Under the pieces are notes generated by a model that had not been told where the DNA came from, made no database searches, and saw only the letters and a list, made by a program, of their open reading frames with translations. Shown here piece by piece: positions 35,601 to 45,649 of a stretch of DNA of 64,000 bases (position 1 is the first letter of the stretch; every line of letters begins with the position of its first letter). Both the position numbers and the translations under genes were made by a program. Source of the DNA: an uncultured Litoreibacter sp. (GTDB taxonomy: Bacteria; Pseudomonadota; Alphaproteobacteria; Rhodobacterales; Rhodobacteraceae); NCBI RefSeq assembly GCF_947487515.1, contig NZ_CANKWO010000002.1, positions 789,122 to 853,121 on the forward strand, read 5' to 3'.

Positions 35601-35780
35601 TCAGCGGGTTGGCTTGGGGCCGGCAAAGTACCAGATCAAGAAACCGATCACCGGCAAGAAAAGCACCAGTGCGATCCACAGTACCTTCTGCGGAAGCTCG
35701 ACTTTGGCATTGAAAATCGAGGCAATCGCCCAAATGTCCAAGGCAAATACGATAAGGCCGATTAAGGAGTTCGAGACCAT
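35601..35780 (-). CDS. PLDc_N domain small membrane protein
   Basis: A 59-residue protein read from ATG 35780 to TGA at 35601, beneath the usual length cut. Two hydrophobic segments (LIGLIVFALDIWAIASIF and KVLWIALVLFLPVIGFLIWYFAG) and the ending GPKP match the phospholipase D N-terminal (PLDc_N) family, whose small free-standing members are membrane proteins of unknown role. AGGAG lies just upstream of the ATG. The YihY-like gene starts with TGAaATG spacing behind it. Confidence 0.8.
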   Translation of the reverse strand: MVSNSLIGLIVFALDIWAIASIFNAKVELPQKVLWIALVLFLPVIGFLIWYFAGPKPTR

Positions 35781-35857
35781 TGGAGGCTCCTCTTGGTCAA
35801 AATGCGGATATCGTGAAGGTAAGCGGCGCCGGAAAAATTACCAAGCGTCTGTTTGCC

Positions 35858-37189
35858 CTAAAGTGTGAAACCTGCGCGCCCGATCGATTCATAGGCCTGA
35901 AAGCCCGCCCGTTTGGCGTCTTTTGCCGAGTAAATGTTGCGTAGATCGGCCATGCGAGGATTTGCCATTTTCTTGGCCAACTTCTTCAGATCCAATGCGC
36001 GGAACTCGTTCCATTCGGTCAAAATCACGACCGCATCTGCATTCTGCACCGCCTTGTAAGGGTCTTCTGCCCAATTCACGCCTGGCAAAAGGGCTTGCCC
36101 TTCGCGCAAACCTTGGGGGTCAACCACGCGAACTTTCGCGCCACCTCCGACCAATGCAGGTACGATTGTAAGTGCCGGTGCGTCACGCATGTCATCGGTA
36201 TTCGGCTTGAAGGTCACGCCAAGTACGGCAACGGTTTTGCCGTTGAAACTGCCTTCGCACAGGTCGCGCAATTTTTCGATCATGCGTGTCTTGATGCCGT
36301 CGTTTACCCGCATGACGGTCTCGGTGATCTGCATCGGCACAGCATGTTCCTGCCCGATCCGAGCCAATGCCGAAGTGTCCTTTGGAAAGCAGGATCCGCC
36401 ATAGCCCGGGCCTGCATGCAGAAACTTGTTCCCGATCCGCCCGTCCATCCCCATGCCGCGGGATACCTGCTTCACATCCGCACCGGTCTTTTCACAGAGC
36501 GCCGCAATTTCGTTGATGAAGGTGATCTTTGTCGCAAGGAAGGCATTTGCGGCGTATTTAATCATCTCCGCACTTTCCAGATCGGTGGTCAGAATTGGAA
36601 AGTCACGAAGATAAAGCGGGCGATACACCTCGGCCATAACCTCTGCGGCGCGATCACTTTGCACGCCAACCACCACGCGGTCGGGCTTCATGAAGTCGTC
36701 GATTGCGGCACCTTCGCGCAAGAACTCAGGGTTGGATGCGACGTCGAAATTCAAGTCAGGCGAGGATTTGCGCACGACTTGTTTTACCTGACGGTTGGTC
36801 CCAAGCGGCACAGTCGATTTGGTCACGATAACGGTATAGGGGTTTCCCGCTGTGGCGCAGGCTTTGGCGATGTCCTCTGCGGCGGCGTAGACAAACGACA
36901 GGTCAGCATGCCCATCCCCGCGGCGCGTGGGTGTGCCAACCGCGATGAACACAGCATCTGCACCAGTAACACCCGCAAGTAGATCCGTGGTGAACGACAG
37001 ACGACCTGCGTCGACATTCTTTGCCATCAGGTCATCTAGGCCAGGCTCATAGATTGGAACCTCACCATTTTTGAGCATCTCGATCTTGGTTGGATCGCGG
37101 TCCACACAGACGACATCATGCCCGAAATCCGAAAAACATACGCCCGACACCAAGCCGACATACCCTGTGCCAATCATCGTGATTTTCAT
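35858..37189 (-). CDS. ugd: UDP-glucose 6-dehydrogenase
   Basis: A 443-residue NAD-dependent enzyme that oxidises UDP-glucose to UDP-glucuronate, a surface-polysaccharide precursor. The NAD fold is at the N terminus (KITMIGTGYVGLVSGVCFSDFGH), the catalytic cysteine in GPGYGGSCFPKDTSAL (about residue 260), and the C-terminal UDP-binding domain in VTFKPNTDDMRDAPAL. It lies in a polysaccharide group with the sugar transferase, epimerase and CapD-like genes upstream, separated by a 123-bp gap that may hold its own promoter. Confidence 0.95.
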   Translation of the reverse strand: MKITMIGTGYVGLVSGVCFSDFGHDVVCVDRDPTKIEMLKNGEVPIYEPGLDDLMAKNVDAGRLSFTTDLLAGVTGADAVFIAVGTPTRRGDGHADLSFVYAAAEDIAKACATAGNPYTVIVTKSTVPLGTNRQVKQVVRKSSPDLNFDVASNPEFLREGAAIDDFMKPDRVVVGVQSDRAAEVMAEVYRPLYLRDFPILTTDLESAEMIKYAANAFLATKITFINEIAALCEKTGADVKQVSRGMGMDGRIGNKFLHAGPGYGGSCFPKDTSALARIGQEHAVPMQITETVMRVNDGIKTRMIEKLRDLCEGSFNGKTVAVLGVTFKPNTDDMRDAPALTIVPALVGGGAKVRVVDPQGLREGQALLPGVNWAEDPYKAVQNADAVVILTEWNEFRALDLKKLAKKMANPRMADLRNIYSAKDAKRAGFQAYESIGRAGFTL

Positions 37190-37312
37190 TGTACCCTCAT
37201 GAATTGCCTGAATTTAGATGCGAAATCTGCCGATCGGTGTCAACGAAACGCCACCCCGTGACCTGCGTTCTACAAAAGGCTGCGATCTTTGTACGTCACA
37301 TTGATAGGTGGT

Positions 37313-37906
37313 CTAGAACACGGTTTTCAACATAAGCCACGCGTCCAAGCACAGGCTCCGTTTGCGTTGATACATAAGATCCAACCGCGCCTTGCGAGGC
37401 ACACAACGCCGCGCATAAACTTGGTCGGTTTCCTCAGGGGTGGTGCAACTCGCCAGCAGTTTTTCCTCGTGGCGGTGAAACACAACCGACGCCAATCCGG
37501 TGATCCCAGGTCGGCTTTTTAGCACTTGAGCATAGAGATCAGGGAAGCGATCGACATATTCGCGCAGAGGGGGGCGCGGACCCACGAAGCTGATGTCTCC
37601 GCGTAAAACGTTCCAAAGCTGGGGCAACTCGTCTAGGCGCGCGCGCCGCATCATTGCGCCCATCGGTGTAATCCGGTTCACCTTGTTTCCCCCCGACACG
37701 CCTTGATCTGCGTCTTGCACGGACATGGTGCGGAATTTTATCAGTCGAAAGCTTTGCGTCGGAGATCGCATGCGGGTGGCCATGTAGAACACCGGACGCC
37801 CCTCCAAGAACGCTATCACGGCGGCGAGCCCCAGTATCACTGGAAGCAGTAAAGCGCCTAAAACTAAGGCCGCAAATAGATCGAACAGGCGTTTTGATAG
37901 GGTCAA
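37313..37906 (-). CDS. Short initiating sugar transferase (WcaJ/PglC type)
   Basis: A 197-residue phosphoglycosyl transferase with one N-terminal membrane segment (LFDLFAALVLGALLLPVILGLAAVIAF) and the catalytic region KFRTM, then ARLDELPQLWNVLRGDISFVGPRPP. It transfers a sugar phosphate to undecaprenyl phosphate to start a surface-glycan repeat. It is the short catalytic form, like PglC, lacking the CoA-binding-like N-terminal part of WcaJ. It overlaps the epimerase gene by 4 bp. Confidence 0.9.
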   Translation of the reverse strand: MTLSKRLFDLFAALVLGALLLPVILGLAAVIAFLEGRPVFYMATRMRSPTQSFRLIKFRTMSVQDADQGVSGGNKVNRITPMGAMMRRARLDELPQLWNVLRGDISFVGPRPPLREYVDRFPDLYAQVLKSRPGITGLASVVFHRHEEKLLASCTTPEETDQVYARRCVPRKARLDLMYQRKRSLCLDAWLMLKTVF

Positions 37907-38802
37907 TCCAAGACTCCCAGTTTTCGCAAGTCGGCTATCATGTCGCTGGGGTCGGCATCAAGCAGAGTATCCCCGACAATGTGACCCAGAAGAGTGCAGT
38001 CTAGGGTTATCTTTTGACTGGCCATTCGGCTTGCGGCGGCAGGCGTCCACACCCAGTCCAGATCGGCTGCATCTAGTAGTGCCGCCATTTCTACCGGGGA
38101 CGAAGAGGCGCAATTCAAGACGTCAGGAAGGGGGGCATTGTGATGCGCAATCTGCTCCAAACACGCCGCAAGTTTCTGCGGGCTTATGTAGGATCTCAGC
38201 GGCCCATTGCCGTCGGGAAACTGGTCCAACGCGATGGGCGTATCCTTGGTTGCACGCTCTGCCTGACCTAAAAGTGCGTCGGCGCCAGCAACATTTCCAA
38301 TGCGAAGACAGCAGACATCTACGATGGTTTGCAGCGATGCGACGGCTTGCTCCATTTCGAGCTTCGCTAGGCCATAGGGGCTTGTGGGGGCGGGGGGGAC
38401 ATCTTCTGTGAGATCGGCGTTCAAAGGGTACACGGCTGAAGACGACGCGAAGACGACACGCGCGATACCTGCGCGTTCTGCGGCTTTGATCACAGCCACC
38501 GCAAGTGCGGTGGTCTGAGCCATATCCCCTTGTGTCGTGGGTGTTGCGCCTATCAGTGCGATGATTGCTTTGGGTTTGCCATGGATTTGTACGAAACGTT
38601 CCAGAGGAGGCGGCCCGTCGTCCAAGGGGGACCACTGTAAATCAAAACCTGCCTGACGCGACTGTGCTTTGACAGCGATATCTTTGGTTGGGGCATCCCG
38701 CCAATGAGACAAGAGAAGCCGGCAGACACGTCCACTGGCTCCCATGAGCAATATTGAAGGATGATCTTCCAAAAGAGGAGCGTGCGCAATATCTTGCGTC
38801 AA
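37903..38802 (-). CDS. NAD-dependent epimerase/dehydratase family protein
   Basis: A 299-residue extended short-chain dehydrogenase-like protein. The Rossmann start is ILLMGASGRVCRLLLSHW (GxxGxxC, a weak dinucleotide motif), with SSSAVYP and SPYGLAKLEME giving the Ser-Tyr-Lys catalytic set. Probably a nucleotide-sugar epimerase or reductase in surface-glycan synthesis. It overlaps both the sugar transferase (4 bp) and the CapD-like gene (4 bp), so the three form one coupled operon. Confidence 0.82.
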   Translation of the reverse strand: MTQDIAHAPLLEDHPSILLMGASGRVCRLLLSHWRDAPTKDIAVKAQSRQAGFDLQWSPLDDGPPPLERFVQIHGKPKAIIALIGATPTTQGDMAQTTALAVAVIKAAERAGIARVVFASSSAVYPLNADLTEDVPPAPTSPYGLAKLEMEQAVASLQTIVDVCCLRIGNVAGADALLGQAERATKDTPIALDQFPDGNGPLRSYISPQKLAACLEQIAHHNAPLPDVLNCASSSPVEMAALLDAADLDWVWTPAAASRMASQKITLDCTLLGHIVGDTLLDADPSDMIADLRKLGVLD

Positions 38803-40676
38803 ACGACGTCTTCCAGACCGACATCAGCAGTATGGAACCCATCAACGCTGGTGCGAATGATGGCCCTCAACGCGTCGGGGTCATTCGCGGAAACGGCTGC
38901 TCTGATCTGTTTTAGTATCCGCATCATTTCGATCTGTGACAGGCATGCTTCTTCCGCCCGCATGATCTTCTCGTGCGGAGTAGGCAAGATGTTGTTGCCG
39001 ATCAAAAGTTCCTCGTAAAGCTTCTCACCTGGTCGCAACCCTACGGTTTGGATGTCGATATCACCTGTCGGATTGTTTTCATCCCGCACAGTTAGGCCTG
39101 TCAATTCGACCATTCGGCGGGCCAGATCGCGAATATTGACCGGTGTCCCCATGTCCAAAACAAACACCTCACCACCCGCGGAATAGGCCCCCGCAAGCAG
39201 AACCAAACGGGCGGCTTCGGATATGGTCATGAAGTAGCGCGAAATTTTGTCATGAGTGAGGGTAATCGGTCCGCCAGCGGCTATCTGACTTTGAAATAAT
39301 GGAATTACAGAACCGGACGACCCAAGGACGTTTCCAAAACGAACCATAGCGAATTTAGTCACTTCAGATCGTGTTTGAAGGTCTTGAATAGCAAGTTCAG
39401 CAAGCCGTTTGCTGGCCCCCATGATGTTGGTTGGGCGAACGGCTTTATCAGTCGAGACCAGAATGAAGCGCTCTACCCCCGCCTGTTGAGCCGCTTTCGC
39501 AGTCGTCAACGTCCCGAAGAGATTGTTGCGCAGGCCTTCGATTTCGTTTTCCTCGACAAGGGGGACATGCTTATAGGCGGCTGCAAACAGAACGATATCG
39601 GTCTCGGACTCTGCCATGACGTTGGTCATCCGATGGCGATCGCACACAGAGCCCAGACGGGTAACAAGTTCAACGCCGTGCATGGCCGCCAGCGGTGCCA
39701 GTTCCCGAGACACTGTATAAAGGGCGTATTCCGAGTGATCCAAAAGGGTCAGACGTTGCGGCCCGCACAGAATGATTTGCCGGCATAGTTCCGAGCCAAT
39801 CGAGCCGCCTGCACCGGTTACCAAGATCCGGCGCCCCGCGTAGGCACGCGCCACTTCAGGTGTTTCCAGATCAACTTTGTCGCGCCCCAAAAGATGGTCT
39901 GCCGTTACAGGGCGCAAGTTTGACGCCAAACCAGACCCTTCGACCAACTCATTGTAGGTCGGCAAAGCATGAACTTCGCATCCCAAGTCGGAAAGTTCCC
40001 CGATCAGTTTGCGCATCTTTTGTTCATTCATCGAAGGCATCGCCAGCAAGATGCGTTTCACTTTGCCTTCGTGAACCAAGGCTTCCAGTTTGGCCCTAGA
40101 GCAAACAGACATGCCAGAGACGGTCATGGTTTGCAGCGTGGAATTGTCATCGACAAAGATGACGGGGCGCATTTGTAAATCTTGGCGCAATGCCGCCAGA
40201 AGCTGAACACCGGCAGAGCCGGCGCCATAAATGGCCACAGGAATGCGGCCCGCATCACCCAAGCGCCGCGACAAAAGGTGATTTCGCCCGATCGTACGCA
40301 CGCCAAGATGTAGGCTCAAAAAGATTGGCCCTGTCAGCACTGCGGCGGCGCGCGGGAAATCTAGGCCCAGAAAAAAGACGCAAGCAGAGGTGATGACCGC
40401 AACGGCAAGAGCCGCCAAAGCTCCTCTGCGCATGTCGTGAATTTCGAAGGCCATCAATTTAATGCGGTTAAGGCCGGTTTTTAGAAACACCGGTACCGCT
40501 AGGAGAGGCACAATTACAAACAACGGCAGGGTTGAGCGCAGCAATTCGTCGACCGGCGCGGTGTCCACAAACAAGACGACTGACAGGGCGAGGCTTATCA
40601 CCACCAATGCGGCGTCGGTAGCTAAGAGGATATTGTGCTTGGTCTTTCTGGGTAGCGTAACGAGATACTCAAGCAT
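38799..40676 (-). CDS. Membrane-bound nucleoside-diphosphate-sugar dehydratase (CapD/FlaA1-like)
   Basis: A 625-residue protein with four N-terminal membrane helices (about 10-130), a middle nucleotide-binding domain (VAIYGAGSAGVQLLAALRQD), and a C-terminal SDR domain with GAGGSIGSELCRQI, FAAAYKHVPLVEENEIEGLRNN and GASKRLAELAIQDL. Members are UDP-GlcNAc C4/C6 dehydratases. It heads the polysaccharide operon and is preceded by a 261-bp gap with a short inverted repeat (see findings). The exact sugar cannot be told. Confidence 0.9.
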   Translation of the reverse strand: MLEYLVTLPRKTKHNILLATDAALVVISLALSVVLFVDTAPVDELLRSTLPLFVIVPLLAVPVFLKTGLNRIKLMAFEIHDMRRGALAALAVAVITSACVFFLGLDFPRAAAVLTGPIFLSLHLGVRTIGRNHLLSRRLGDAGRIPVAIYGAGSAGVQLLAALRQDLQMRPVIFVDDNSTLQTMTVSGMSVCSRAKLEALVHEGKVKRILLAMPSMNEQKMRKLIGELSDLGCEVHALPTYNELVEGSGLASNLRPVTADHLLGRDKVDLETPEVARAYAGRRILVTGAGGSIGSELCRQIILCGPQRLTLLDHSEYALYTVSRELAPLAAMHGVELVTRLGSVCDRHRMTNVMAESETDIVLFAAAYKHVPLVEENEIEGLRNNLFGTLTTAKAAQQAGVERFILVSTDKAVRPTNIMGASKRLAELAIQDLQTRSEVTKFAMVRFGNVLGSSGSVIPLFQSQIAAGGPITLTHDKISRYFMTISEAARLVLLAGAYSAGGEVFVLDMGTPVNIRDLARRMVELTGLTVRDENNPTGDIDIQTVGLRPGEKLYEELLIGNNILPTPHEKIMRAEEACLSQIEMMRILKQIRAAVSANDPDALRAIIRTSVDGFHTADVGLEDVV

Positions 40677-40937
40677 TCAATGAACTTCCTTTGCCCCCGC
40701 GACCAAACATCGGGTGGGCAGTCGTAATTGACACATCTTAGTGATTTAGCTTTGAAGTGGGCGATTCCACAACCTTCATTCCCCTAAAGTAGAGGGGAAA
40801 CGGCGAGTTCCTGCTGCAATTTTAGACGCTTATAGGGGCTGCCGGTGCTGGCCATACAAGATGTGGTTAAAGGCTAGGCCCAATTCCTCAACAAAAGGTT
40901 AACGCCCTCTTTAGGGGAGTGTAGAGATCGGGATCCA
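40677..40937. promoter_or_regulatory. Promoter region of the polysaccharide operon with inverted repeat
   Basis: No gene is present in these 261 bp. TTCCCCT (40779-40785) and AGGGGAA (40793-40799) form a 7-bp inverted repeat with a 7-base spacer, and the sequence CCCCTAAAG (40781-40789) recurs in inverted orientation at 40909-40917. These could be binding sites for a regulator of the operon. No -10/-35 can be fixed. Confidence 0.4.
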
Positions 40938-41642
40938 TTAGATCATTTTAATCGCTTTGGGTTCCACTGCCAAAACGTAGCCTTTGCGGGCAATATTCTT
41001 GATCAATAGTTCACTCATCATCTGGTTTCCCAGATGGTCGCGTAGCCTCTTTATTCGGGTCGTGCCGGAGGCCTCGTCACAATCCACTTCCGGTTTGCCA
41101 GAGATCATTGCTTCAATCTCTAAACCCGACAGGATGTCGTCGTCCAAGCGGGCTTCTGCCAAGACGGAAATGGTTTCCATGGCCGCCTCGGTAAGTTTGA
41201 ATTCCATATCGTTGATCTGGACAATCCGCTCATCGCGACTGACCACAAGAGAGTTGACCTGAATTCCGCTTTTCTCCACCTCGGCCATTCGACGCGCCAA
41301 ACTGACGAGAAACACAATTGAGACCAAAGCCGCAATGAGAAGTGCGGTGGCGAAAACCAGCAAAACGAAAATGATAAACCGGTAGGAGGCCAATGTATCT
41401 GAAAATGCCGTTCCAGATTGCGCCAGAATTTCCAGCAGACGTATTTCACCGCCCTCAGTCAGGGCGTCGTTCTCGATGAATATCCGCTCTACGCGCATGT
41501 TGAAGGCATTGGCATCCGGTAGGTTTAGAAACAACACTAACGCTGCAACCGCCAAAATGCTGACAATCACCACCATGCCGATCACAATCACCTGTGTCGG
41601 TGAGGGCGCATTACTAGAAGCGGAGGTAGTATGATCCGGCAT
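40938..41642 (-). CDS. Membrane-anchored winged-helix protein, DNA-binding domain C-terminal
   Basis: A 234-residue protein. Two transmembrane segments (about 18-40 and 88-115) enclose a short segment of about 50 residues, probably periplasmic. After a linker, residues about 140-232 (INDMEFKLTEAAMETISVLAE ... GTTRIKRLRDHLGNQMMSELLIKNIARKGYVL) look like an OmpR/ToxR-type winged helix ending in a conserved GY(V/L)L strand. ToxR has its DNA-binding domain N-terminal and a single membrane segment; this is the reverse arrangement. It overlaps a small secreted protein gene by 29 bp and is followed by the CapD-like operon promoter. Confidence 0.72.
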   Translation of the reverse strand: MPDHTTSASSNAPSPTQVIVIGMVVIVSILAVAALVLFLNLPDANAFNMRVERIFIENDALTEGGEIRLLEILAQSGTAFSDTLASYRFIIFVLLVFATALLIAALVSIVFLVSLARRMAEVEKSGIQVNSLVVSRDERIVQINDMEFKLTEAAMETISVLAEARLDDDILSGLEIEAMISGKPEVDCDEASGTTRIKRLRDHLGNQMMSELLIKNIARKGYVLAVEPKAIKMI

Positions 41643-41910
41643 TCGCCTTCCTCCCGTTCAGACCTTCATCGCCAAACACGGATACTATGTTCAGCAGGCT
41701 CCACCCAGCGGCCTCCAGTCGCGGCGCGATGGCCTTGGCTGCGGCCCTGGGCGAGGTACAAGCACTGGCCGGAACCTGTGCTACGCCATAGTGCAGTTTC
41801 AGCGGGTTGTCCTTCTTCGCTTTGTAATCAGCATAGCACGCAGCGGTGGCAGGCATTGCCATGCAGGAAAGCCCAAAGCCGAGGGCAAGTATATAGATGT
41901 GATTTTTCAT
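41614..41910 (-). CDS. Small secreted protein
   Basis: A 98-residue protein with a signal peptide (MKNHIYILALGFGLSCMAMPATAA; cleavage after ATA or TAA) and a mature part with two cysteines (ACYADYKAK and PASACTSP). No recognised family. It overlaps the membrane-anchored winged-helix gene by 29 bp, so the two are coupled; it could be the ligand, partner or modulator of that regulator's periplasmic loop (inference). Confidence 0.72.
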   Translation of the reverse strand: MKNHIYILALGFGLSCMAMPATAACYADYKAKKDNPLKLHYGVAQVPASACTSPRAAAKAIAPRLEAAGWSLLNIVSVFGDEGLNGRKANAGSYYLRF

Positions 41911-42070
41911 ATACTGATCATGGTCTTCGCCGCGGTGTTATTCAATATCGCAGCCTCAAATTGCCAAGGTTATCCGATATCAACGCCCTGTCATTGAGCG
42001 ACAAGACCAACCGCCGTCAAAATCCTCTCATCACAAGCCCGCTGTTTGGGCCTCAATGAAGGATACGAAC

Positions 42071-42481
42071 ATGACACGCCAATTTATCGCCGCTCTGCTC
42101 AGCTTGTCTCTGGGATTTAGCGCCATGTCGACCGCACCGGCGCGTGCGGATGAAGATGTCGTAAAGGTCATCGCTGGCCTCGCCTTGCTGGGAATCATTG
42201 CCAGTGCCGCAAAGAAGGATAAGCGCGAAGTCGCAACGCAGCACCGCCACAGACCACATCATACCCGCCCGCGGCACGCAAAAAAGAAGATCGCTCCGCA
42301 TCGCTGTCTGCGCGAGCAATGGACCCACCGCGGTGTTCGCGATGTCTATGGCGCGCGCTGCATGAAAAACAATGCGCGTCACGCTTTGCCGCGAAACTGT
42401 AAGCGCACCATCGATACCCGCCATGGCGTGCGGAAATTCTACACGCCTCATTGTCTGCGCAAGAATGGTTGGAAAGCCTAA
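42071..42481 (+). CDS. Small secreted basic, cysteine-bearing protein
   Basis: A 136-residue protein with a signal peptide (MTRQFIAALLSLSLGFSAMSTAPARA), a hydrophobic stretch, and a basic, His/Arg/Lys-rich tail with paired cysteines (HRCLREQW, ARCMKNNARHAL, PRNCKR, PHCLRKNGWKA). I do not recognise the function; it resembles small periplasmic proteins of Rhodobacterales of unknown role. ATG at 42071 has AAGGA upstream. A terminator hairpin follows. Confidence 0.72.
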   Translation: MTRQFIAALLSLSLGFSAMSTAPARADEDVVKVIAGLALLGIIASAAKKDKREVATQHRHRPHHTRPRHAKKKIAPHRCLREQWTHRGVRDVYGARCMKNNARHALPRNCKRTIDTRHGVRKFYTPHCLRKNGWKA

Positions 42482-42501
42482 TCAAACAAAAGTCGAGCAG
42501 G

Positions 42502-42530
42502 AGGGGGCGGGCCATGTGCTCGCCCCCTTT
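42502..42530 (+). terminator. Terminator after the small secreted protein gene
   Basis: AGGGGGCG (42502-42509) pairs with CGCCCCCT (42521-42528), 8 bp, followed by a short T run. Confidence 0.75.
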
Positions 42531-42585
42531 GGCATGAGGTGGGTCTTGGTTGCACTTCTTTGCGAATCCACATCTTGGTGTGGGT

Positions 42586-43200
42586 ATGACAGGACCAGAT
42601 TTCACATATGAGCAGGCGTTGATTGCCCAAGGTATACTTACCATTGCGGGAACCGATGAAGTTGGGCGTGGCCCGTTGGCCGGACCTGTCGTTGCAGCAG
42701 CGGTCGTTCTGGACCCGCTGAACATCCCCCAAGGGTTGAATGATTCCAAAAAGATCAGCGCCAAGAAACGTAGCCTTTTGTTTGATCAGATCATTGCGAC
42801 TGCGCGCTATTGCGTGGCGGAAGCCTCTGTTGAGGAAATAGACGCGTTGAACATCTACCACGCGTCGCATTTGGCGATGTGCCGCGCGGTGGAAGGCTTG
42901 GGCGCAGTTGAACATGTGCTGGTTGATGGCAATAAAATTCCGAAAGACATGCGACCGCCGGCCACTGCGATTGTGAAAGGTGACGGCAAGTCACAGTCAA
43001 TTGCTGCTGCATCCATACTGGCAAAAGTGACGCGCGACAGACACATGGATGCACTGGCGCAACAATACCCTGGTTACGGATGGGACAAAAATGCCGGTTA
43101 CCCCACAAAGGGTCACATTTCTGCACTAGCTGAAATCGGTGTTACCCCTCACCATAGACGTAGTTTTAAGCCGGTACACAATATCTTGTGTCACCACTAA
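42586..43200 (+). CDS. rnhB: Ribonuclease HII
   Basis: A 204-residue enzyme that cuts RNA in RNA-DNA hybrids and removes single ribonucleotides. Family motifs: the [19 protein letters not shown] start with catalytic Asp-Glu, [22 protein letters not shown], and [23 protein letters not shown]. The first ATG in frame is at 42550 but ATG at 42586 gives a normal N terminus ([10 protein letters not shown]) and is preferred. It is followed by ccrM 109 bp downstream. Confidence 0.94.
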   Translation: MTGPDFTYEQALIAQGILTIAGTDEVGRGPLAGPVVAAAVVLDPLNIPQGLNDSKKISAKKRSLLFDQIIATARYCVAEASVEEIDALNIYHASHLAMCRAVEGLGAVEHVLVDGNKIPKDMRPPATAIVKGDGKSQSIAAASILAKVTRDRHMDALAQQYPGYGWDKNAGYPTKGHISALAEIGVTPHHRRSFKPVHNILCHH

Positions 43201-43236
43201 ATTTTCAACCCATTGAATTTTAAAGCTTTTGACACC

Positions 43237-43252
43237 GAATCGCCTTTGACTC
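43237..43252 (+). promoter_or_regulatory. Two GANTC sites upstream of ccrM
   Basis: GAATC (43237-43241) and GACTC (43248-43252) lie 58 to 73 bp before the ATG. CcrM methylates GANTC, and in Caulobacter the methylation state of such sites in the ccrM leader affects its promoter. The function here is by analogy; the sites themselves are seen directly. Confidence 0.6.
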
Positions 43253-43300
43253 ATCCTGTACACAACACAGCGAACAAGCACGAAACGTGCACCAGCTTGA

Positions 43301-44410
<1,110 letters not shown>

Positions 44411-44466
44411 ACACACCGAATTCAACAGTTACCGCCAGTGTTTGCGAAACTTCGCAAGCACGCAAC

Positions 44467-44503
44467 TGCCCCGCCCTAACCCAAGGTGCGGGGCATTTTT
44501 TTT
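44467..44503 (+). terminator. Rho-independent terminator of ccrM
   Basis: TGCCCCGC pairs with GCGGGGCA (8 bp) around a 13-base loop and is followed by eight T. Confidence 0.92.
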
Positions 44504-44599
44504 ACGCGGTTTGACGATTTGTGGTACTGGTCACATTCGTTACTAATGTCTAAATTACGCGCATATTGTTTATTTAGTACCCAGACAGAACGGCCCCTG

Positions 44600-45649
44600 A
44601 TGTCCGAACTTGAAAAAATTGAATCCGAATTGGCGGTGTTGACCAAGCAACTGGCCGATTTCCTTTTGCTGCCCCCTTGTGATCGAAGCACGCCAGGATT
44701 TGCCAAGATTTGGCGTCCCATTTCACGATACCGCGTGAGGTTGCGTACGGCGTTGCAAGATCAAGGCTCGATATTGTCGGACCCGAGGTATCGGGATGCT
44801 CATACCTCTGAGATGGAGCAACGCGTTGGGTATAACGCGGCCCATCGCCGTCTTCGCCTGTGGCCCAATGTCGAAGATATGGTGAACAAGCAGGTAACGC
44901 CTGTGGGTAAGCAACTGATGCCGCAGCCATCGGACTACATGGAGGGCGCGCACAACAAATACGTCAACCACCTGTATTCCGCACTGCATACGTTGGCCTT
45001 ACCTTCGGCAGAGGCGATGATGAATTTGCTGTCGGACGCGCATCCTGACATTGCGCTACCCGCGACCCATTTTGAGGCGTTGATGCACGCCGCGTATCGT
45101 ATCTGCCTTGCTCAAGGGCGCGACACACCACCAAGGTTCTTGGATGTTGGATGCGGCGGGGGGACCAAAATTTGGGCTGCCTTGCCCTTTTTCCCAGACG
45201 CGTCCGGCTTGGAGAACAACCCCACACAGGTGAAGGTCGGGGCCGCCGCAATGGCGAAGCTGAATGCACCAGAACACTGCATTATCGAAGCAGATGCACG
45301 CTTGTTCAAAGATTACTCGAAATACGATGTGATCTACTTCTACCGCCCGCTGAAAGACCCAAATGGTCTGCGCGAGATGGAGGATGCGATCATGGCTCAG
45401 GCGCGCCCCGGCACGATACTGATCGCGCCATACCTTGGGTTTTCAGCCGAGAACGAAGACCGTCGCTGCTCAAACATTGCGCCATCAATTTACGTCGTCG
45501 GTGTGTCCCCTTATCAAGTGGAAGGCCTGCGTCGACGTTCGGAAATGATCGGCACCGAAGCGCCGCGCCATGGCAGTGCGGCGGACGCATCGCTGGGCTA
45601 TTGGCGACCAATTGTAGAAGCTTCAAGGCGCAACGGTTACGCCCTGTAA
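44600..45649 (+). CDS. SAM-dependent methyltransferase-like protein
   Basis: A 349-residue protein. The N-terminal half (1-160) is helical and without a known motif. The C-terminal half has a Rossmann methyltransferase core: FLDVGCGGGTKIWAALPFF for SAM binding (about residue 179), followed by a DxF/Y-type region ASGLENNPTQVKVG, EADARLFKDYSKYDVIYFYRP. The substrate is unknown. The frame opens at 44486, inside the ccrM terminator; ATG at 44600 (MSELEKIE) or 44546 (MSKLRAY) are possible starts and none has a strong RBS. Its end touches the converging alkB gene. Confidence 0.7.
   Translation: MSELEKIESELAVLTKQLADFLLLPPCDRSTPGFAKIWRPISRYRVRLRTALQDQGSILSDPRYRDAHTSEMEQRVGYNAAHRRLRLWPNVEDMVNKQVTPVGKQLMPQPSDYMEGAHNKYVNHLYSALHTLALPSAEAMMNLLSDAHPDIALPATHFEALMHAAYRICLAQGRDTPPRFLDVGCGGGTKIWAALPFFPDASGLENNPTQVKVGAAAMAKLNAPEHCIIEADARLFKDYSKYDVIYFYRPLKDPNGLREMEDAIMAQARPGTILIAPYLGFSAENEDRRCSNIAPSIYVVGVSPYQVEGLRRRSEMIGTEAPRHGSAADASLGYWRPIVEASRRNGYAL

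Noticed and set aside
36095..36982. A 295-codon plus-strand reading frame opposite ugd
   Set aside because: Antisense to UDP-glucose dehydrogenase, with no protein-like motifs.
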